A DNA stretch of 51,948 bases from an uncultured Mycoplasmatota bacterium (GTDB lineage Bacteria; Bacillota_I; Bacilli_A; RF39; UBA660), in assembly GCA_946402735.1 (NCBI GenBank), contig CAMIXH010000002.1:374080-426027 (forward strand). The letters run 5' to 3'. Below are positions 18,728-26,978 of this stretch, piece by piece. Position 1 is the first letter of the stretch. Each line of letters starts with the position of its first letter. The position numbers and the translations under genes are program-made. The notes below the pieces were generated by a model. It worked only from the letters and a program-made list of their open reading frames with translations, was not told where the DNA came from and did not search any database.

Positions 18728-19807
18728 TCACATCCTCTCATCTAAATTAAATATCTTTGCTCTATCTAATAATCTTTTATTAATATTTTTTAAATCTGTT
18801 GTTGTAATAAATACTTGTGTATCTTTATTTATAGATTTAAATATATTATTTCTATTTTTTTCATCTAGTTCACTAAACAAATCATCTAATAATAATATCG
18901 GTTTAATATTATAATCATTTGTAAATATACTTACCTCTGCTAATTTCATAGCAAGAACTATTAATTTTTGTTGTCCCTGTGAACTATACTCTTTTGAATT
19001 ATTTTCATTATGAATAAATTCATAATCATCCCTATGAACACCAAATGATGTCATACCAAGATTAATTTCTTTCTTTCTAATTCTTTTTAACTCTTTTAAT
19101 AATTTTTCTTTATCATTTACTTCATAATCAGATACATATTGAATAAAAATATTACTATTTCTATCGTATTTTTTAAAGATATCATTTATATAAATATTAA
19201 TCTTATTAATATAATCTTTTCTATAATTATATATTTTCATACCTTCATCAACTATTTTTTCATCAATAATATCTAAATATCTTATATCCAAATTTCCATT
19301 GATCATTAATTTTTTTAAATAATCATTTTTATTCTTAATCAAAATATTATAGTTATTTAAATAATGAATATATTCTTTATATAATTGAGAAATTTGAATA
19401 TTTAAATAATTTCTTCTGGTGTTAGGTGATGACTTTATTAATTTCAATTCATCTGGAGAAAGCATAATAATCCTATATTGTGATATAAAATCACTTAATC
19501 TTTTTTGTAATTTAGAATTGATTTTTGTTTTCTTACCAGTCTTATCATATATTATTTCTAAATTATTTTTTGGACCATAATCAAAATAATATATCTTTAT
19601 CTTATACGAATTTGATTCATTATTAATTATGGTATCATCACTATTGGTTTTAAATGACTTAGCAAGACTACCTAAATAAATAGCTTCTATTATTGAAGTT
19701 TTACCAACTCCATTTTTACCAATTATAATATTTAAATTAGAAAATTTATCAAAAATTGCTTTTTTATAATTTCTAAAATTTATTAGTTCAATCTTGGTAA
19801 TATTCAT
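18728..19807 (-). CDS. recF: DNA replication and repair protein RecF
   Basis: SMC-like ATPase that targets RecA loading to gaps. The 359-residue protein starts [14 protein letters not shown], the normal RecF start, with Walker [11 protein letters not shown] around residue 32, the signature FSSQ-like [18 protein letters not shown] and Walker [12 protein letters not shown]. An ATG four codons upstream (19819) has GGGGG in front and is an alternative. The stop is TGA within the gyrB leader. It heads the recF-gyrB-gyrA operon from a promoter placed after the comK terminator. Confidence 0.96.
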   Translation of the reverse strand: MNITKIELINFRNYKKAIFDKFSNLNIIIGKNGVGKTSIIEAIYLGSLAKSFKTNSDDTIINNESNSYKIKIYYFDYGPKNNLEIIYDKTGKKTKINSKLQKRLSDFISQYRIIMLSPDELKLIKSSPNTRRNYLNIQISQLYKEYIHYLNNYNILIKNKNDYLKKLMINGNLDIRYLDIIDEKIVDEGMKIYNYRKDYINKINIYINDIFKKYDRNSNIFIQYVSDYEVNDKEKLLKELKRIRKKEINLGMTSFGVHRDDYEFIHNENNSKEYSSQGQQKLIVLAMKLAEVSIFTNDYNIKPILLLDDLFSELDEKNRNNIFKSINKDTQVFITTTDLKNINKRLLDRAKIFNLDERM

Positions 19808-19873
19808 TTTTAACCTCATTTTCCCCCTAAATTTTAATTTTTATTAATTTAGGTACTCCCGTACACCAAAATA

Positions 19874-19879
19874 ATTATA
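19874..19879 (-). promoter_or_regulatory. extended -10 promoter of recF-gyrB-gyrA
   Basis: Minus strand TGGTATAAT directly follows the comK terminator T-run, with no clear -35. The predicted RNA starts near GGTGTACGGGAGTACC, which folds into a small 5' hairpin (GGUAC/GUACC) that could protect the message. Confidence 0.6.
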
Positions 19880-19895
19880 CCACAAAATACCCTAT

Positions 19896-19930
19896 AAAAA
19901 AAGATAATTTAAATAATATTATCTTTTTTT
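19896..19930 (-). terminator. intrinsic terminator of comK
   Basis: AAAAAAAGATAAT/ATTATCTTTTTTT, a near-perfect hairpin with flanking A and T runs, so it may act on both strands; it spans the comK stop codon. Confidence 0.8.
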
Positions 19931-20373
19931 GGACTTATTCTTTCTTCTAAAACATACTTCAATCTTGATGCTCTTAAAATTTGATTTGTAAGTGATCCAT
20001 ATGAGATATTTAAATCAATTGTATTTCCATTTTTAAACTTAATTCCAGATACCTTATGATCAATTTTATAATACTTATCTATTTTATCTAAATTTATCCA
20101 TATACAACTATCATTATCAATTGAAGCTGTAGGAAAAAATATTATTCTTCTACTTTCTTCAACAATAATTGGAGATTTGTGTGTAATCCCTAATAATTTT
20201 TTAGTACCTTCTTTTCTTCCTTCATATGAACTACCAAAGTATTCACAACTATGTTCCATTATTTTATTAATGTTTAAATCAATTACATATTCATTATCTT
20301 GCTCTATTACTTTTGTTTTTTGATCAGTAATTGGTAACAATAATTGTGTATCATTATTGATTTCATAATTCAT
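19909..20373 (-). CDS. comK: ComK-family competence transcription factor
   Basis: ComK is the master activator of DNA uptake genes in B. subtilis and binds AT-rich ComK boxes. The 154-residue protein carries the family core: HSCEYFGSSYEGRKEGT (41-57, compared with RSCRFFGSSYAGRKAGT), HKSPIIVEES, IFFPTAS, CIWINL and LNISYGSLTNQILRASRL. It is shorter than B. subtilis ComK (192), mainly at the C-terminus, where adaptor-mediated degradation is directed. The ATG at 20373 follows AAAGGGGG. It occupies the dnaN-recF gap, where B. subtilis has rlbA (yaaA). Upstream are three phased TTCGACA repeats. Function in DNA uptake is inferred; no com genes are in the window. Confidence 0.88.
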   Translation of the reverse strand: MNYEINNDTQLLLPITDQKTKVIEQDNEYVIDLNINKIMEHSCEYFGSSYEGRKEGTKKLLGITHKSPIIVEESRRIIFFPTASIDNDSCIWINLDKIDKYYKIDHKVSGIKFKNGNTIDLNISYGSLTNQILRASRLKYVLEERISPKKDNII

Positions 20374-20423
20374 TCTTATACCCCCTTTCTTTAAAGAATA
20401 AACATACAATAACACATCATATA

Positions 20424-20450
20424 TGTCGAAATATGTCGAATTTTGTCGAA
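20424..20450. repeat. three TTCGACA repeats at exact 10-base spacing upstream of comK
   Basis: Plus strand TGTCGAA occurs at 20424-20430, 20434-20440 and 20444-20450 (TTCGACA read in the comK direction). They lie 50-80 bases before the comK ATG and after the dnaN terminator. One-turn spacing suggests a protein-binding operator. It does not resemble the B. subtilis ComK box (AAAA-N5-TTTT). Confidence 0.75.
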
Positions 20451-20458
20451 AAGTATAT

Positions 20459-20482
20459 AAAAAAAACGATTTCTCGTTTTTT
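20459..20482 (-). terminator. intrinsic terminator of dnaN
   Basis: AAAAAACGA-GAAA-TCGTTTTTT on the minus strand, a GAAA-loop hairpin beginning at the dnaN stop codon. Confidence 0.85.
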
Positions 20483-21599
20483 AGTATGTTTTCATAGGTA
20501 AAATTAATTCAATTAATTCTTCATTTTCTACTTCTTTTAAAATTATTGGACTTATTTCACCATTCATTAATATATACACATATTCTTTATTAAACATCTT
20601 AAGTGCATCTAACATATATTTTGCACTAAATGATATTCTAAGTGAATTATTTGTTTCATTTTCTACTGCTAATCTTTCTTCTACTTTTCCTATATCAATA
20701 CTAGATGCTCTAATTATAAATTCATTATCATTTAATTCAACATCTATAATATTTTTATCTTTAGATTGTGTTAATAAAGATGCTCTATCTAATGTATTAT
20801 AGAAATCTTTTAAATTAGCTTTAACTATATATTTAAAATCTTTTGCTATTGAATTATCAGTATTTGGATAATTTCCATTTAATAAAGAAGATTGGAAAAT
20901 TAGATTCTTTAATTTAAATATAACTTTATTACTAAATATATGCATTTCTATTTCTTCATCATCATTTACTGTTTTAACAAATTCATTTATATTTCTGGCT
21001 GGTATTACTATGTTAATACTTTCTGAATAAACTTTATTTAATTTTAAACTAACCTTTGAAAGTCTGTAAGAATCAGTAGCAGTACATTCAAATAGATCTC
21101 CTTGTATTTTAATATTAACTCCTGTTAATAAAGGTCTACTTTCTTGCATTGAACATGCAAATGATGTTTTGTTAATAACTTCTTTAAATTTTGTACTATC
21201 TAAAACTATTGGTGTTTTAATTTCATCTAAATTAACATTTGGAAAATCTTCTTCACTAAAACAATTAAAATTATAATTTGAGTTATCTGTCTTAAATGAT
21301 ACTTCATTATTTTCAAAATTTTCTATTAATATATTTGAATCAGGAAGTCTTCTAATAATATCTAATAATGATTTTCCATATATAACAGAACATCCTGTTT
21401 CATCAATACTAGCTATTCTTTTCCTTTCTATAAAATATTGAATAGTAATATCATTATCAGTAGCTGTTAAATATAACCCATCTTTCTTTAAATCAAACTT
21501 TATTCCATTTAAAACAGGAATAATATTTCTTGTAGATAATGCTCTACTTACAGAACTTAATCCTTCAATTAAAATATTTTTTTCAATTAACAATTTCAT
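20481..21599 (-). CDS. dnaN: DNA polymerase III beta sliding clamp (DnaN)
   Basis: Ring-shaped processivity factor for replication and repair polymerases. The 372-residue protein has three clamp domains: N-terminal MKLLIEKNILIEGLSSVSRALSTR, the central domain with RPLLTGVNIKI and ATDSYRLS, and the C-terminal end PIILKEVENEELIELILPMKTY, close to the usual LPVRTY. RBS AAAGGAGGAAAAT is strong. It follows dnaA by 132 bases that hold a promoter and two DnaA-box-like sites. A terminator separates it from comK. Confidence 0.98.
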   Translation of the reverse strand: MKLLIEKNILIEGLSSVSRALSTRNIIPVLNGIKFDLKKDGLYLTATDNDITIQYFIERKRIASIDETGCSVIYGKSLLDIIRRLPDSNILIENFENNEVSFKTDNSNYNFNCFSEEDFPNVNLDEIKTPIVLDSTKFKEVINKTSFACSMQESRPLLTGVNIKIQGDLFECTATDSYRLSKVSLKLNKVYSESINIVIPARNINEFVKTVNDDEEIEMHIFSNKVIFKLKNLIFQSSLLNGNYPNTDNSIAKDFKYIVKANLKDFYNTLDRASLLTQSKDKNIIDVELNDNEFIIRASSIDIGKVEERLAVENETNNSLRISFSAKYMLDALKMFNKEYVYILMNGEISPIILKEVENEELIELILPMKTY

Positions 21600-21631
21600 A
21601 ATTTTCCTCCTTTTATTTTTTAATTAATATT

Positions 21632-21658
21632 ATTATAGAATGTTAATAATGTTGATAA
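21632..21658 (-). promoter_or_regulatory. dnaN promoter with tandem DnaA boxes
   Basis: Minus strand TTATCAACA (21650-21658) and TTATTAACA (21641-21649) lie side by side in the same orientation, immediately upstream of TATAAT (21632-21637). This resembles the dnaA-dnaN box cluster (incC) of the bipartite B. subtilis origin and suggests DnaA control of dnaN. Confidence 0.65.
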
Positions 21659-21731
21659 CTAAAACAATCAGTCTTGTTATCTTAATTTTATCATATTTTT
21701 TATATTGTTAAATTGTTGGTAAGTATATAAG

Positions 21732-23123
21732 TTATTCACGAAGTCTTTCTTTTAATATTCTAATTTCTTCTTGTAATTGAATATTTGTTTTTAATTCATT
21801 AGATATTTTTTCATATGAATAAATAACTGTTGAATGATCTCTACCACCAATTTCTAAACCTATTCTTTCTAAACTTTCTGTTGTTATGATTCTACTTAAA
21901 TACATTGCTATTGCTCTTGCTTCAGCAATATTTTTCTTTTTCATTTTACCTTTTATCATAGAACTATCTATTCCATAATGTTTAGCAACAACATCAATTA
22001 TTTTTGAAATTGAATTTGTTCTATATGTTGGTTTTTCTACAAATTCTATTAATGCTTCTTTAACAATATCTAAATCATATTTTTCTACATTCATCATAGA
22101 TTTATATGCGCACATTCTTGTTAAAGCATTTTCAAGATTTCTTACATCACTACCACAATTATTAGCAACATAATCAATTATTTCTTCATCTAAATCTAAA
22201 TCATAATTATATACTTTAATTTTATTCTTTATTATATTTTTTCTTAATTCAAATTCTGGTGGATTTATTGATTCTGTTAATCCCCATCTAAATCTTGTTT
22301 TTAATCTATCATCTAATTTCTTTATATCATCTATTGATGTATCTGATGCTAATATAATTTGTTTATTGTTATCATGTAATGTATTAAATGTATTTGTTAA
22401 TTCAATTTGAGTTTTAGGTTTATCTTCAAAAAATTGAACATCATCTATAATTAATACATCTACATTTCTATATTTATCTCTAAATGCTTCTAAATATTGA
22501 ACATTATTATTTTTTGAATTTACTATAGATATATAATCCATTGAAAATTGATCAGCTGTAGTATATAAAACTTTTTTATCTGAATTATTAACAATATAAT
22601 TACCTATTGCATGCATCAAGTGAGTTTTACCAAGACCACTGCTAGCATATATAAAATAAGGATTATATAATTTACCAGGATTTTGAGCTACAGCTAATGC
22701 AGTACCATAAGCTAATTTATTTGATTCACCAACAACAAAAGTATCAAAAGTATAATTTGGATTTAAATTATTATTATAGTTATTTAAATCATTTATATTA
22801 TTATCAACAATATTATCATTTTTTTCTTTTAAATTAGTTGATGATAAAGTCTTTTTTCTTTTTAAACTACTAAGATCTGATTCAAATACATATTTTATTT
22901 CACAAGTATCATTAGTAATATCATTTAATATATCTTCAATTATAGATTCATAATTTTTAGTTATGTTTTGAAGTAATAATTCATTATTAGGAACAATAAT
23001 TACAACTTCGCTATTTTCATATGAATATAACTTTAAATCTTTAAATATATAATTATAAGACATTAAAGAAACTTTAGATTTAATTTTAGCCAAAAATTTT
23101 ACCCAAATATCCTCAACACTCAT
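21732..23123 (-). CDS. dnaA: chromosomal replication initiator DnaA
   Basis: AAA+ initiator that binds DnaA boxes and melts oriC. The 463-residue protein has domain I (1-80), an Asn-rich linker (about 100-122, many NN pairs), the AAA+ domain with Walker A ASSGLGKT (160-167) and Walker B LIIDD (224-228), and domain IV with GGRDHSTVIYSYEKI near 430-445. The signature threonine of DHTTV is serine (DHSTV), and the origin boxes are also non-canonical (TTATTAACA, TTATCAACA). RBS AAAGGATTATAGTC precedes the ATG. Its promoter lies in oriC, so autoregulation is likely. Confidence 0.98.
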   Translation of the reverse strand: MSVEDIWVKFLAKIKSKVSLMSYNYIFKDLKLYSYENSEVVIIVPNNELLLQNITKNYESIIEDILNDITNDTCEIKYVFESDLSSLKRKKTLSSTNLKEKNDNIVDNNINDLNNYNNNLNPNYTFDTFVVGESNKLAYGTALAVAQNPGKLYNPYFIYASSGLGKTHLMHAIGNYIVNNSDKKVLYTTADQFSMDYISIVNSKNNNVQYLEAFRDKYRNVDVLIIDDVQFFEDKPKTQIELTNTFNTLHDNNKQIILASDTSIDDIKKLDDRLKTRFRWGLTESINPPEFELRKNIIKNKIKVYNYDLDLDEEIIDYVANNCGSDVRNLENALTRMCAYKSMMNVEKYDLDIVKEALIEFVEKPTYRTNSISKIIDVVAKHYGIDSSMIKGKMKKKNIAEARAIAMYLSRIITTESLERIGLEIGGRDHSTVIYSYEKISNELKTNIQLQEEIRILKERLRE

Positions 23124-23172
23124 GACTATAATCCTTTCTTAATATAAACGACTTTTTATTCCTTCTAATAAA

Positions 23173-23200
23173 ATTATAAATCAATTTAAAATTAAATCAA
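23173..23200 (-). promoter_or_regulatory. sigma-A promoter of dnaA
   Basis: Minus strand TTGATT (23195-23200), 16-base spacer, TATAAT (23173-23178), just downstream of the box pair at 23212-23233. Confidence 0.7.
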
Positions 23201-23429
23201 AATAAAATTTTTTATTAACATATATGTTAACAACTTCTCCACATTTTGTAAATATATTTTTCTTTTTAGATAGGTATTTTGTATTAGTTATCAACAATTT
23301 CAACAATTTTTAATTTAAAAATATTAACATATGTTAATAACTTGTTAATAAGTTAACATAAAATTGTGGAAATGTGGTGAATAAGTTAACATAATTTTTT
23401 TATTCAATTAAGATAAATTAGGTAAAAGA

Positions 23430-23459
23430 TTGACTTTTTATGTATTGGTAGTTTATAAT
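23430..23459 (+). promoter_or_regulatory. sigma-A promoter of rpmH
   Basis: TTGACT (23430-23435), 18-base spacer, TATAAT (23454-23459), 35 bases ahead of the rpmH start. Confidence 0.8.
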
Positions 23460-23494
23460 CTATTAAGTCGAAAGGGAATGGAGGTATATATATT

Positions 23495-23617
23495 ATGAAA
23501 AGAACATTTCAACCAAATAATAGTAAAAAGAGTAAAACATCTGGATTCTTAGCAAGAAGAGGATCTAATGTATTAAAATCAAGAAGAGCTAAAGGTAGAA
23601 AAGAGTTAGCTAAATAA
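23495..23617 (+). CDS. rpmH: ribosomal protein bL34
   Basis: Small, very basic 50S protein. Direct translation from the ATG at 23495 gives 40 residues: [18 protein letters not shown] at the start and [11 protein letters not shown] at the end, both canonical. Compared with the usual 44-residue form (ARMATKNGRKVLARRRAKGRK), four residues are missing from the central loop ([17 protein letters not shown]). RBS GGAGG lies 10 bases upstream. rpmH-rnpA-yidC-jag is the standard order right of oriC. Confidence 0.97.
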   Translation: MKRTFQPNNSKKSKTSGFLARRGSNVLKSRRAKGRKELAK

Positions 23618-23644
23618 ATTACTTTAAATTAAGTAATTTTTTTT
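23616..23644 (+). terminator. intrinsic terminator of rpmH
   Basis: AAATTACTT/AAGTAATTT hairpin with loop TAAATT followed by T. TATAAT at 23646-23651 follows immediately and may start the rnpA message. Confidence 0.75.
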
Positions 23645-23672
23645 ATATAATTATTTTGTCAGGTGAATATAT

Positions 23673-23990
23673 ATGAATAAGAAATATATATTAAGAAAAA
23701 ATGAAGAAATTCAAAATATAATTAAGAATTCTAAAAAAGAAGTTAATAAGTTTTTTATTGTGTATTATTTAAAAAATAATCTTAATTATAATAGATATTG
23801 TGTAAGTGTTAGTAAAAAAATAGGAAAAGCTCATACAAGAAATCTATATAAAAGAAGAATAAAGGATATATTAATGAAATTTAAATATAATAATTCATGT
23901 GATTATGTTATAATATTGAGGAAGAGCGTATTAGATATTGAATATGATGATATGAAAAAAGAATTATCAACATTAATAAAAGGAGAATAA
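23673..23990 (+). CDS. rnpA: ribonuclease P protein component
   Basis: Protein subunit of RNase P, which cleaves the 5' leader of pre-tRNAs. The 105-residue protein starts MNKKYILRKNEEIQNIIKNSK and has the RNR-type motif region TRNLYKRRIKDI (about 57-68) with SVSKKIGKAH before it. It is slightly short and lysine-rich, as expected for an AT-rich genome. RBS AGGTG. The stop is two bases before the yidC start, and yidC's RBS lies in the rnpA end. Confidence 0.93.
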   Translation: MNKKYILRKNEEIQNIIKNSKKEVNKFFIVYYLKNNLNYNRYCVSVSKKIGKAHTRNLYKRRIKDILMKFKYNNSCDYVIILRKSVLDIEYDDMKKELSTLIKGE

Positions 23991-23992
23991 TA

Positions 23993-24907
23993 ATGAATAA
24001 AAACATCAAAAAAATAGTATTACTTTTAGTATTATTAATAACATTAACTGGATGTACAAAGAGAGTAAATTTTGTTAATGAAGATGGAACAGAAAAGAGT
24101 TATGTAACTAATATATTATGTAAGCCACAAACAGAAGAATTACAAGAAATCTATACTAAAAATAGTGATAAATTACTTGTAGTATATGATGAATTACCAG
24201 AATGTAAAAATTTAAAAATTAATTCAGGTGGTTATGAAGGTTTATGGACATCATTTTTTGTTAAACCATTAGCTTGGTTTATTATTAAGATAGGAAATAT
24301 AGTTAAGAATAATGGTCTTGCTATTATGATAGTAGGTTTATTATTAAGATTATGTTTATTCCCAATATCTAAAAAAGCAACTAGTATGTCTGAAAATATG
24401 AATAAAGCACAAAAAGATTTAAATAGATTAGAAAAAAAATATGAAGGTAAAAATGATAAAGAATCTATGATGGCTAAGAGTCAAGAGATGATGCTAATTT
24501 ATAAAAAATATAACATCAATCCTATGTCTAGTTGTTTATTCTCATTTTTACAATTACCTATATTCTTTGCTTTCTTAGAAGCAGTATATAGAGTACCAGC
24601 ATTCTTTGAAAATAATTTTCTTGTATTTAATTTAGGAACTACACCAATTGAAGGATTTAAGGCAGGAAATTATTGGTATATAATATTGATATTATTAATA
24701 TTTGGAGCTACATTCTTCTCATTTAAAAATATGAGTACAAGTGGAAATCCTGATCAAGCTAAACAAATGAAAATGATGAGTACATTTATGACTGTATTTA
24801 TCTTAATAATTTCATTTAGTTTACCAACTTCAATAGCATTATATTGGATTGTATCAAATGGATTTACAGTTGCCCAAAATTTAATAATGAAGAAAGGTAA
24901 GAGTTAA
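23993..24907 (+). CDS. yidC: membrane protein insertase YidC (lipoprotein form)
   Basis: Inserts and folds membrane proteins with or without SecYEG. The 304-residue protein has a lipoprotein signal ending LTGC (C21), the Gram-positive YidC/SpoIIIJ arrangement. A short extracellular stretch is followed by five membrane segments beginning about residue 85. The conserved arginine is in GLLLRLCLFPISKKAT, and the cytoplasmic hairpin is rich in Met and Lys. A YidC1-only genome would use this copy for all roles. It follows rnpA by two bases and precedes jag. Confidence 0.96.
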   Translation: MNKNIKKIVLLLVLLITLTGCTKRVNFVNEDGTEKSYVTNILCKPQTEELQEIYTKNSDKLLVVYDELPECKNLKINSGGYEGLWTSFFVKPLAWFIIKIGNIVKNNGLAIMIVGLLLRLCLFPISKKATSMSENMNKAQKDLNRLEKKYEGKNDKESMMAKSQEMMLIYKKYNINPMSSCLFSFLQLPIFFAFLEAVYRVPAFFENNFLVFNLGTTPIEGFKAGNYWYIILILLIFGATFFSFKNMSTSGNPDQAKQMKMMSTFMTVFILIISFSLPTSIALYWIVSNGFTVAQNLIMKKGKS

Positions 24908-24908
24908 T

Positions 24909-25538
24909 ATGGAAAAGTACAAATTTCAAGCAAAGAGTGAAGAGGGATTATTAGATAAAGCACTTCAAGAATTAAATCTAAAAAGTGAAGATGTTGTTAC
25001 TAAAACATATGAAGAAAAAGGTGGACTATTCAGTGGTAAAAAATATACTATTGAAGTAGTTAAATTATCTGATATTGCTGAAGTTGGAAAAGAATTATTA
25101 AAAGAATTACTAGAATCATTAGGAATAGATGCTAATGTAGAAACTAAATTAAGAGATGGTCAAATCAAATATGAAATATTCTCAAAAAGTAATTCAGTTC
25201 TAATTGGAAAAAAAGGTCATATATTAGATTCAATTCAAGTATATTTAAGACAAGCAATATTTAATGCTGTTGATTTATATGTAAATGTTACAGTTGATGT
25301 TGAGGGATATAGATCAAAACAAATTTATTTCTTAGAAAAGAAAGTTAAAAAGATTGCAAGAGAAGTAACATTATCTAAAGTTGATGTTAAACTTGATCCA
25401 ATGGATGCATATACAAGAAAATTAGTTCATGATGCTCTTCAAGGATTTAAGTATATAAGTACTGAAAGTGAAGGGGAAGAACCTAATAGATATGTAGTTA
25501 TTAGATATAAAGAAAAAGCATCTGATGATGAAGAGTAG
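24909..25538 (+). CDS. jag: Jag/KhpB RNA-binding protein
   Basis: RNA-binding protein that partners KhpA and affects cell elongation in Firmicutes. The 209-residue protein has the Jag-N domain (1-52: FQAKSEEGLLDKALQELN, GGLFSGKKY), a KH domain with the GKKG loop (IGKKGHILDSIQVYLRQ, about 98-115) and a C-terminal R3H domain (MDAYTRKLVHDAL, about 168-180). Domain order and length are canonical. The hairpin terminator overlaps its stop codon. Confidence 0.95.
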   Translation: MEKYKFQAKSEEGLLDKALQELNLKSEDVVTKTYEEKGGLFSGKKYTIEVVKLSDIAEVGKELLKELLESLGIDANVETKLRDGQIKYEIFSKSNSVLIGKKGHILDSIQVYLRQAIFNAVDLYVNVTVDVEGYRSKQIYFLEKKVKKIAREVTLSKVDVKLDPMDAYTRKLVHDALQGFKYISTESEGEEPNRYVVIRYKEKASDDEE

Positions 25539-25552
25539 AAATACTCTTTTTT
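25532..25552 (+). terminator. intrinsic terminator of rnpA-yidC-jag
   Basis: AGAGTA-GAAA-TACTCT followed by six T, including the jag stop codon. Confidence 0.87.
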
Positions 25553-25553
25553 A

Positions 25554-25582
25554 TTTACTTTAAATAGGAGTTATGCTATAAT
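25554..25582 (+). promoter_or_regulatory. promoter of mnmE-mnmG-rsmG
   Basis: TTTACT (25554-25559), 17-base spacer, TATAAT (25577-25582) with a TGC extension. It starts within a few bases of the jag terminator T-run. Confidence 0.75.
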
Positions 25583-25606
25583 CTTGTCGAAAGAAAGGGA
25601 CCATTG

Positions 25607-26956
25607 ATGAAAGATACAATATGTGCAATTGGAACATTAGTTGGTGAATCATCTATAAATCTAATAAGAATAAGTGGTAGTGATTCTATTAGTATAGTTA
25701 ATAAAATATTTGATAAGGATTTAGCTAACAAAGAATCACATACAATCACGTATGGTTTTATTATGGATAAAAATGAAAAAGTAGATGAAGTATTAGTATC
25801 AATATTTAGAAGTCCTAAAACTTTCACAAGAGAAGATGTAGTTGAAATAAATACTCATGGTGGTAAAACATCAGTTAATAAAATAATGGAACTATTATTA
25901 TTAAATGGTTGTAGAATGGCAGAACCAGGGGAGTTTTTAAAAAGAGCATTTTTAAATGGAAGAATAGATTTAGTGGAAGCCGAAAGTGTATCTGATATGA
26001 TTACATCTAAAACAGATGCTGCTAGACGTATGTCTATGAAAGGTATTAGTAGAGAATTATCAAAAAGAATAGATAATCTTAGAAGTAATGTTCTAGAATT
26101 AATTGCTAATATAGAAGTTAATATAGATTATCCTGAATATGAAGATGCAGTAGTAGTAACATGTGATCTTGTTAAAGAAAAGATGAAATATATTAAGAAT
26201 AAAATAAATGAAATGGTTGATTCAAGTAAAAATGGATTAATTATTAAAAATGGTTTAAATGTTGCTATTGTAGGAAAACCAAATGTTGGAAAAAGTAGTA
26301 TATTAAATGCATTATTAGGTGAAGAAAAAGCAATTGTAACTGATATAAAAGGAACTACTAGAGATGTAGTTGAAGGAAATATATTAATTAATGGAATAGA
26401 TGTTAATTTATTTGATACAGCAGGTATTAGAGAAACAAATGAATTGGTTGAATCAATTGGAATAGAAAGAAGTATTAGAAAAATAGAAGAGGCAGATTTA
26501 GTATTATTTATAATTGATTCATCTAGTGATTTTGAAAATGAAGATAAAAAAGTATTAGAATCTTTAAAAGATAAAAAAGTATTAGTAGTATATAATAAGA
26601 TAGATATAGGTAATAAAAAACAAAAAGAATTAGATAAATATGATTCTATTGAAATATCTAGTAATGATAAAGATAAAATACAATTATTAAAAGATAAAAT
26701 ATCTGATATTTTCAATTTAGATGATATAACAAATTCAGATTATACATATATATCTAATGTAAGACAAATTTCATTATTAAAGAAATGTTTAGAAATAGTA
26801 GATAATATTAATGAGGAAGTAGAAAATGATACACCTGTTGATTTAATGGAAATAAATATTAAATTGTTATGGGAAACATTAGGTGAAATAACAGGTAATG
26901 TATATAAAGATGAATTATTAGATGAAATATTTAGTAAATTTTGTTTAGGAAAATAA
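25607..26956 (+). CDS. mnmE: tRNA modification GTPase MnmE
   Basis: With MnmG it builds the 5-carboxymethylaminomethyl group on wobble U34 of certain tRNAs. The 449-residue protein has the formyl-tetrahydrofolate-binding N-terminal domain, a helical domain, and an inserted G domain (G1 VGKPNVGKSS near 222-231, DTAGIRET near 270, NKID). It ends FCLGK, whose cysteine is the family's C-terminal motif. The ATG at 25607 follows AAAGGGA; the TTG just before it is rejected. It sits 22 bases upstream of mnmG. Confidence 0.97.
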   Translation: MKDTICAIGTLVGESSINLIRISGSDSISIVNKIFDKDLANKESHTITYGFIMDKNEKVDEVLVSIFRSPKTFTREDVVEINTHGGKTSVNKIMELLLLNGCRMAEPGEFLKRAFLNGRIDLVEAESVSDMITSKTDAARRMSMKGISRELSKRIDNLRSNVLELIANIEVNIDYPEYEDAVVVTCDLVKEKMKYIKNKINEMVDSSKNGLIIKNGLNVAIVGKPNVGKSSILNALLGEEKAIVTDIKGTTRDVVEGNILINGIDVNLFDTAGIRETNELVESIGIERSIRKIEEADLVLFIIDSSSDFENEDKKVLESLKDKKVLVVYNKIDIGNKKQKELDKYDSIEISSNDKDKIQLLKDKISDIFNLDDITNSDYTYISNVRQISLLKKCLEIVDNINEEVENDTPVDLMEINIKLLWETLGEITGNVYKDELLDEIFSKFCLGK

Positions 26957-26978
26957 TATTAAGAAAGATGTGACATAA

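Larger units (their letters stand above)
23124..23494. other. replication origin oriC (dnaA-rpmH intergenic region)
   Basis: This 370-base gap is AT-rich, sits where gene orientation switches from minus to plus, and is full of DnaA-box-like 9-mers. They are TTATTAACA (23212-23220 plus; 23332-23340 and 23343-23351 minus), TTGTTAACA (23225-23233 minus), TTCTCCACA (23236-23244), TTATCAACA (23288-23296) and ATATTAACA (23321-23329). Two convergent box pairs form palindromes around 23215-23230 and 23323-23338. None is the perfect TTATCCACA. A 15-base direct repeat AATAAGTTAACATAA occurs at 23347-23361 and 23380-23394. The exact unwinding element cannot be fixed by eye; 23390-23420 is a candidate. 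Confidence 0.88.

Noticed and set aside
18728-18730. TGA recoded as tryptophan (mycoplasma code)
   Set aside because: TGA ends recF, pth and others at the expected family length, and tryptophans are encoded by TGG.
26128-26715. 195-codon open frame antisense to mnmE
   Set aside because: It is a shadow of the AT-rich mnmE G-domain sequence; no RBS, no recognisable protein, and mnmE is certain.
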